In this document: positions 63,003 through 64,000 of the stretch, piece by piece | Layout: the number at the start of each line of letters is the position of its first letter | Position numbering within the stretch: the first letter of the stretch is position 1 | NCBI GenBank assembly: GCA_902774295.1 | Contig: CACYHP010000001.1 | Location: forward strand, 310,001 to 374,000 | Length of the DNA: 64,000 nucleotides | Source of the DNA: an uncultured Bacteroidia bacterium | GTDB taxonomy: Bacteria; Bacteroidota; Bacteroidia; Bacteroidales; F082 | Direction of reading: 5' to 3' | The notes under the pieces: model-generated | Told to the model about the DNA's origin: nothing | Database searches by the model: none | The model's input: only the letters and a program-made list of their open reading frames with translations | Translations under genes and position numbers: made by a program

Positions 63003-63618
63003 CATCATAATGGTCGGCGGATTCCATGAGATGGTCGAGCTTTGCGAAGACTGCGGCCTGAATATCGTGGGCATCATCGACAACACCTTGAAAGGCTCTT
63101 ACGAAGGCGTCAGGGTGATTGGCACTGACGACGACAGGCACGAGATATTCAAGAAATATGGCGATGTGCCTGTGGTGCTAACCCCCGACAAACCTGCCAT
63201 CCGCGAGAAGCTGTATCATCTCTATAAAGATGCCGGCTTCAGCTTTAAGACGGTTATCAGTCCGACGGCTAGAATATCTAGAACGGCCACCATCGGCATG
63301 GGCACCATAGTGCAAGACGGCGTCAACGTGTCGTCGCATACCAAAATCGGAGACTTCGTGAAGCTTAACACCATGTCGAACGTGATGCACGACTGCAATG
63401 TGGGCAACTTCACCACCATCGCGCCAAACGTGTGCGTGCTTGGAAGAATCAGCATCGGAAACAGCTGCTACATTGGGGCCAACGCCACGATTCTGCCGGA
63501 TGTGAAGATCGTTGGAAACACCACGGTGGGAGCGGGAGCCACAGTGCTGAAAACCATTGAGGAAGAAGGCGTTTACATAGGGACACCAACACGACTTTTG
63601 AAGAAAAACAGTATATGA
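62995..63618 (+). CDS. NeuD/PglD-type sugar O/N-acetyltransferase
   Basis: This 207-residue protein has the NeuD-type N-terminal domain (MVGGFHEMVELCEDCGLNIVGI) and a left-handed beta-helix with hexapeptide repeats (TATIGMGTIVQDGVNVSSHTKIGD; IGNSCYIGANATILPDVKIV). In PglD/LegH-type pathways this enzyme N-acetylates the amino group just installed by the aminotransferase. It overlaps the upstream gene by 8 bp and the next by 4 bp (ATGA). Confidence 0.88.
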   Translation: MDNIIMVGGFHEMVELCEDCGLNIVGIIDNTLKGSYEGVRVIGTDDDRHEIFKKYGDVPVVLTPDKPAIREKLYHLYKDAGFSFKTVISPTARISRTATIGMGTIVQDGVNVSSHTKIGDFVKLNTMSNVMHDCNVGNFTTIAPNVCVLGRISIGNSCYIGANATILPDVKIVGNTTVGAGATVLKTIEEEGVYIGTPTRLLKKNSI

Positions 63619-64000
63619 AAGACGTTTTATCAAAAATATCGAACAGAATCATTGGCGTTGACGAGACTATCATCAATGCCATGAAAAAGATGGACAAAGA
63701 AGGCGTGAAGCTGCTTTTCGTCTTTGAAAACGACAAGTTTCTGGGCATTCTCACCATCGGCGACATACAGCGTGCCATAATCAGAAACGTAGACATGAAC
63801 GCCACCGTTTCGCGGATCTTGGATAAAAACAAGATCTATGCGAAAACGTCTGATAGCGTTGAGGTTATAAAGAAAAACATGTACGACCTCCGCGCGGAAT
63901 GTATGCCTCTGGTGGATGAAAACGGCGAGCTCTTGGATGTATATCTCTGGAATGACATGTTCGATGGCAAAAAAGAGGAAAGGCTCGACAAGATTGATGT
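63615..64000 (+). CDS. CBS-domain protein, probable start of a sugar nucleotidyltransferase (3' end outside window)
   Basis: The visible 128 residues contain a CBS domain pair: VDETIINAMKKMDKEGVKLLFVF with ILTIGDIQRAIIR, then SVEVIKKNMYDLRAECMPLVDENGELLDVYLW. Sugar nucleotidyltransferases of the PtmE type (Campylobacter legionaminic acid route) begin with such a CBS pair followed by the transferase domain, which would lie beyond the edge. The ATG overlaps the acetyltransferase stop by 4 bp. Confidence 0.78.
   Translation, partial: MKDVLSKISNRIIGVDETIINAMKKMDKEGVKLLFVFENDKFLGILTIGDIQRAIIRNVDMNATVSRILDKNKIYAKTSDSVEVIKKNMYDLRAECMPLVDENGELLDVYLWNDMFDGKKEERLDKID

Overview
The window looks like chromosomal DNA of a member of the Bacteroidota, most likely Bacteroidales. 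The evidence is direct. Most transcription units are preceded by the Bacteroidota-type -7 element TAnnTTTG. Two secreted proteins end in type IX secretion (T9SS) sorting domains. A DksA-like protein lacks its zinc cysteines, DUF4954 is present, and many proteins are lipoproteins or outer-membrane barrels. No transposase, phage gene or CRISPR array was seen. GC content and codon usage were not computed.

Layout. 1-1335 (minus): a cobalamin riboswitch with its own promoter drives a secreted parallel beta-helix protein that runs off the left edge. 1347-7641 (minus): a four-gene unit of outer-membrane barrel, imelysin lipoprotein, di-heme oxidoreductase lipoprotein and CcsB/CcsA cytochrome c maturation protein, probably for iron acquisition or periplasmic redox work. 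7787-15042: a small outer-membrane protein, a cyclophilin lipoprotein, a membrane-anchored alpha/beta hydrolase, a NimA-like flavoprotein, then a sugar kinase / glutamine amidotransferase / MATE exporter group, DUF1294 and a hypothetical protein. 15256-19815 (plus): a CPBP protease fused to a retropepsin-like domain, and two T9SS cargo proteins. 19936-24701: tRNA-Cys, a porin / YeiH-type transporter / small membrane protein operon, a second porin and rubrerythrin. 24765-30910 (minus): ileS, a DksA-like gene, lspA, atpD and atpC, tightly packed. 31056-32541: a ROK kinase, a membrane protein and tRNA-Thr(CGT).

32542-45061 is a large nucleotide-sugar block. It holds a membrane NDP-sugar 4,6-dehydratase, GDP-mannose pyrophosphorylase, GDP-fucose synthase, UDP-glucose epimerase, two genes of the UDP-diacetamido-uronate route (wlbA and wlbB types), nagB, DUF4954 and three dTDP-rhamnose genes (rfbB, rfbD, rfbC). 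45336-53699 carries tsaB, a very large alpha-2-macroglobulin-like protein, tdk, an acidic protein and rsmI. 53971-57203 has a BamA/TamA-type barrel, an FMN-binding protein and an acyltransferase. 57352-64000 is a second surface-glycan segment. It contains an O-antigen ligase-like protein, a Wzi-like barrel, a UDP-GlcNAc 4,6-dehydratase, an aminotransferase, a NeuD-type acetyltransferase and the CBS-domain start of a probable sugar nucleotidyltransferase. That gene order suggests a nonulosonic (legionaminic-type) acid pathway continuing beyond the right edge.

Short interspersed repeats of at least three families punctuate the window. One family (core GTCATTTCGACCGAAGCGAA) has a copy translated in frame inside tsaB. 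Three copies have replaced the 3' end of the O-antigen ligase gene, and one 43-bp copy lies in a sugar operon. The most unusual observations are the B12 riboswitch controlling a beta-helix surface protein, the CPBP-retropepsin fusion with Glu in place of the catalytic Asp, and the repeat-derived coding sequence.
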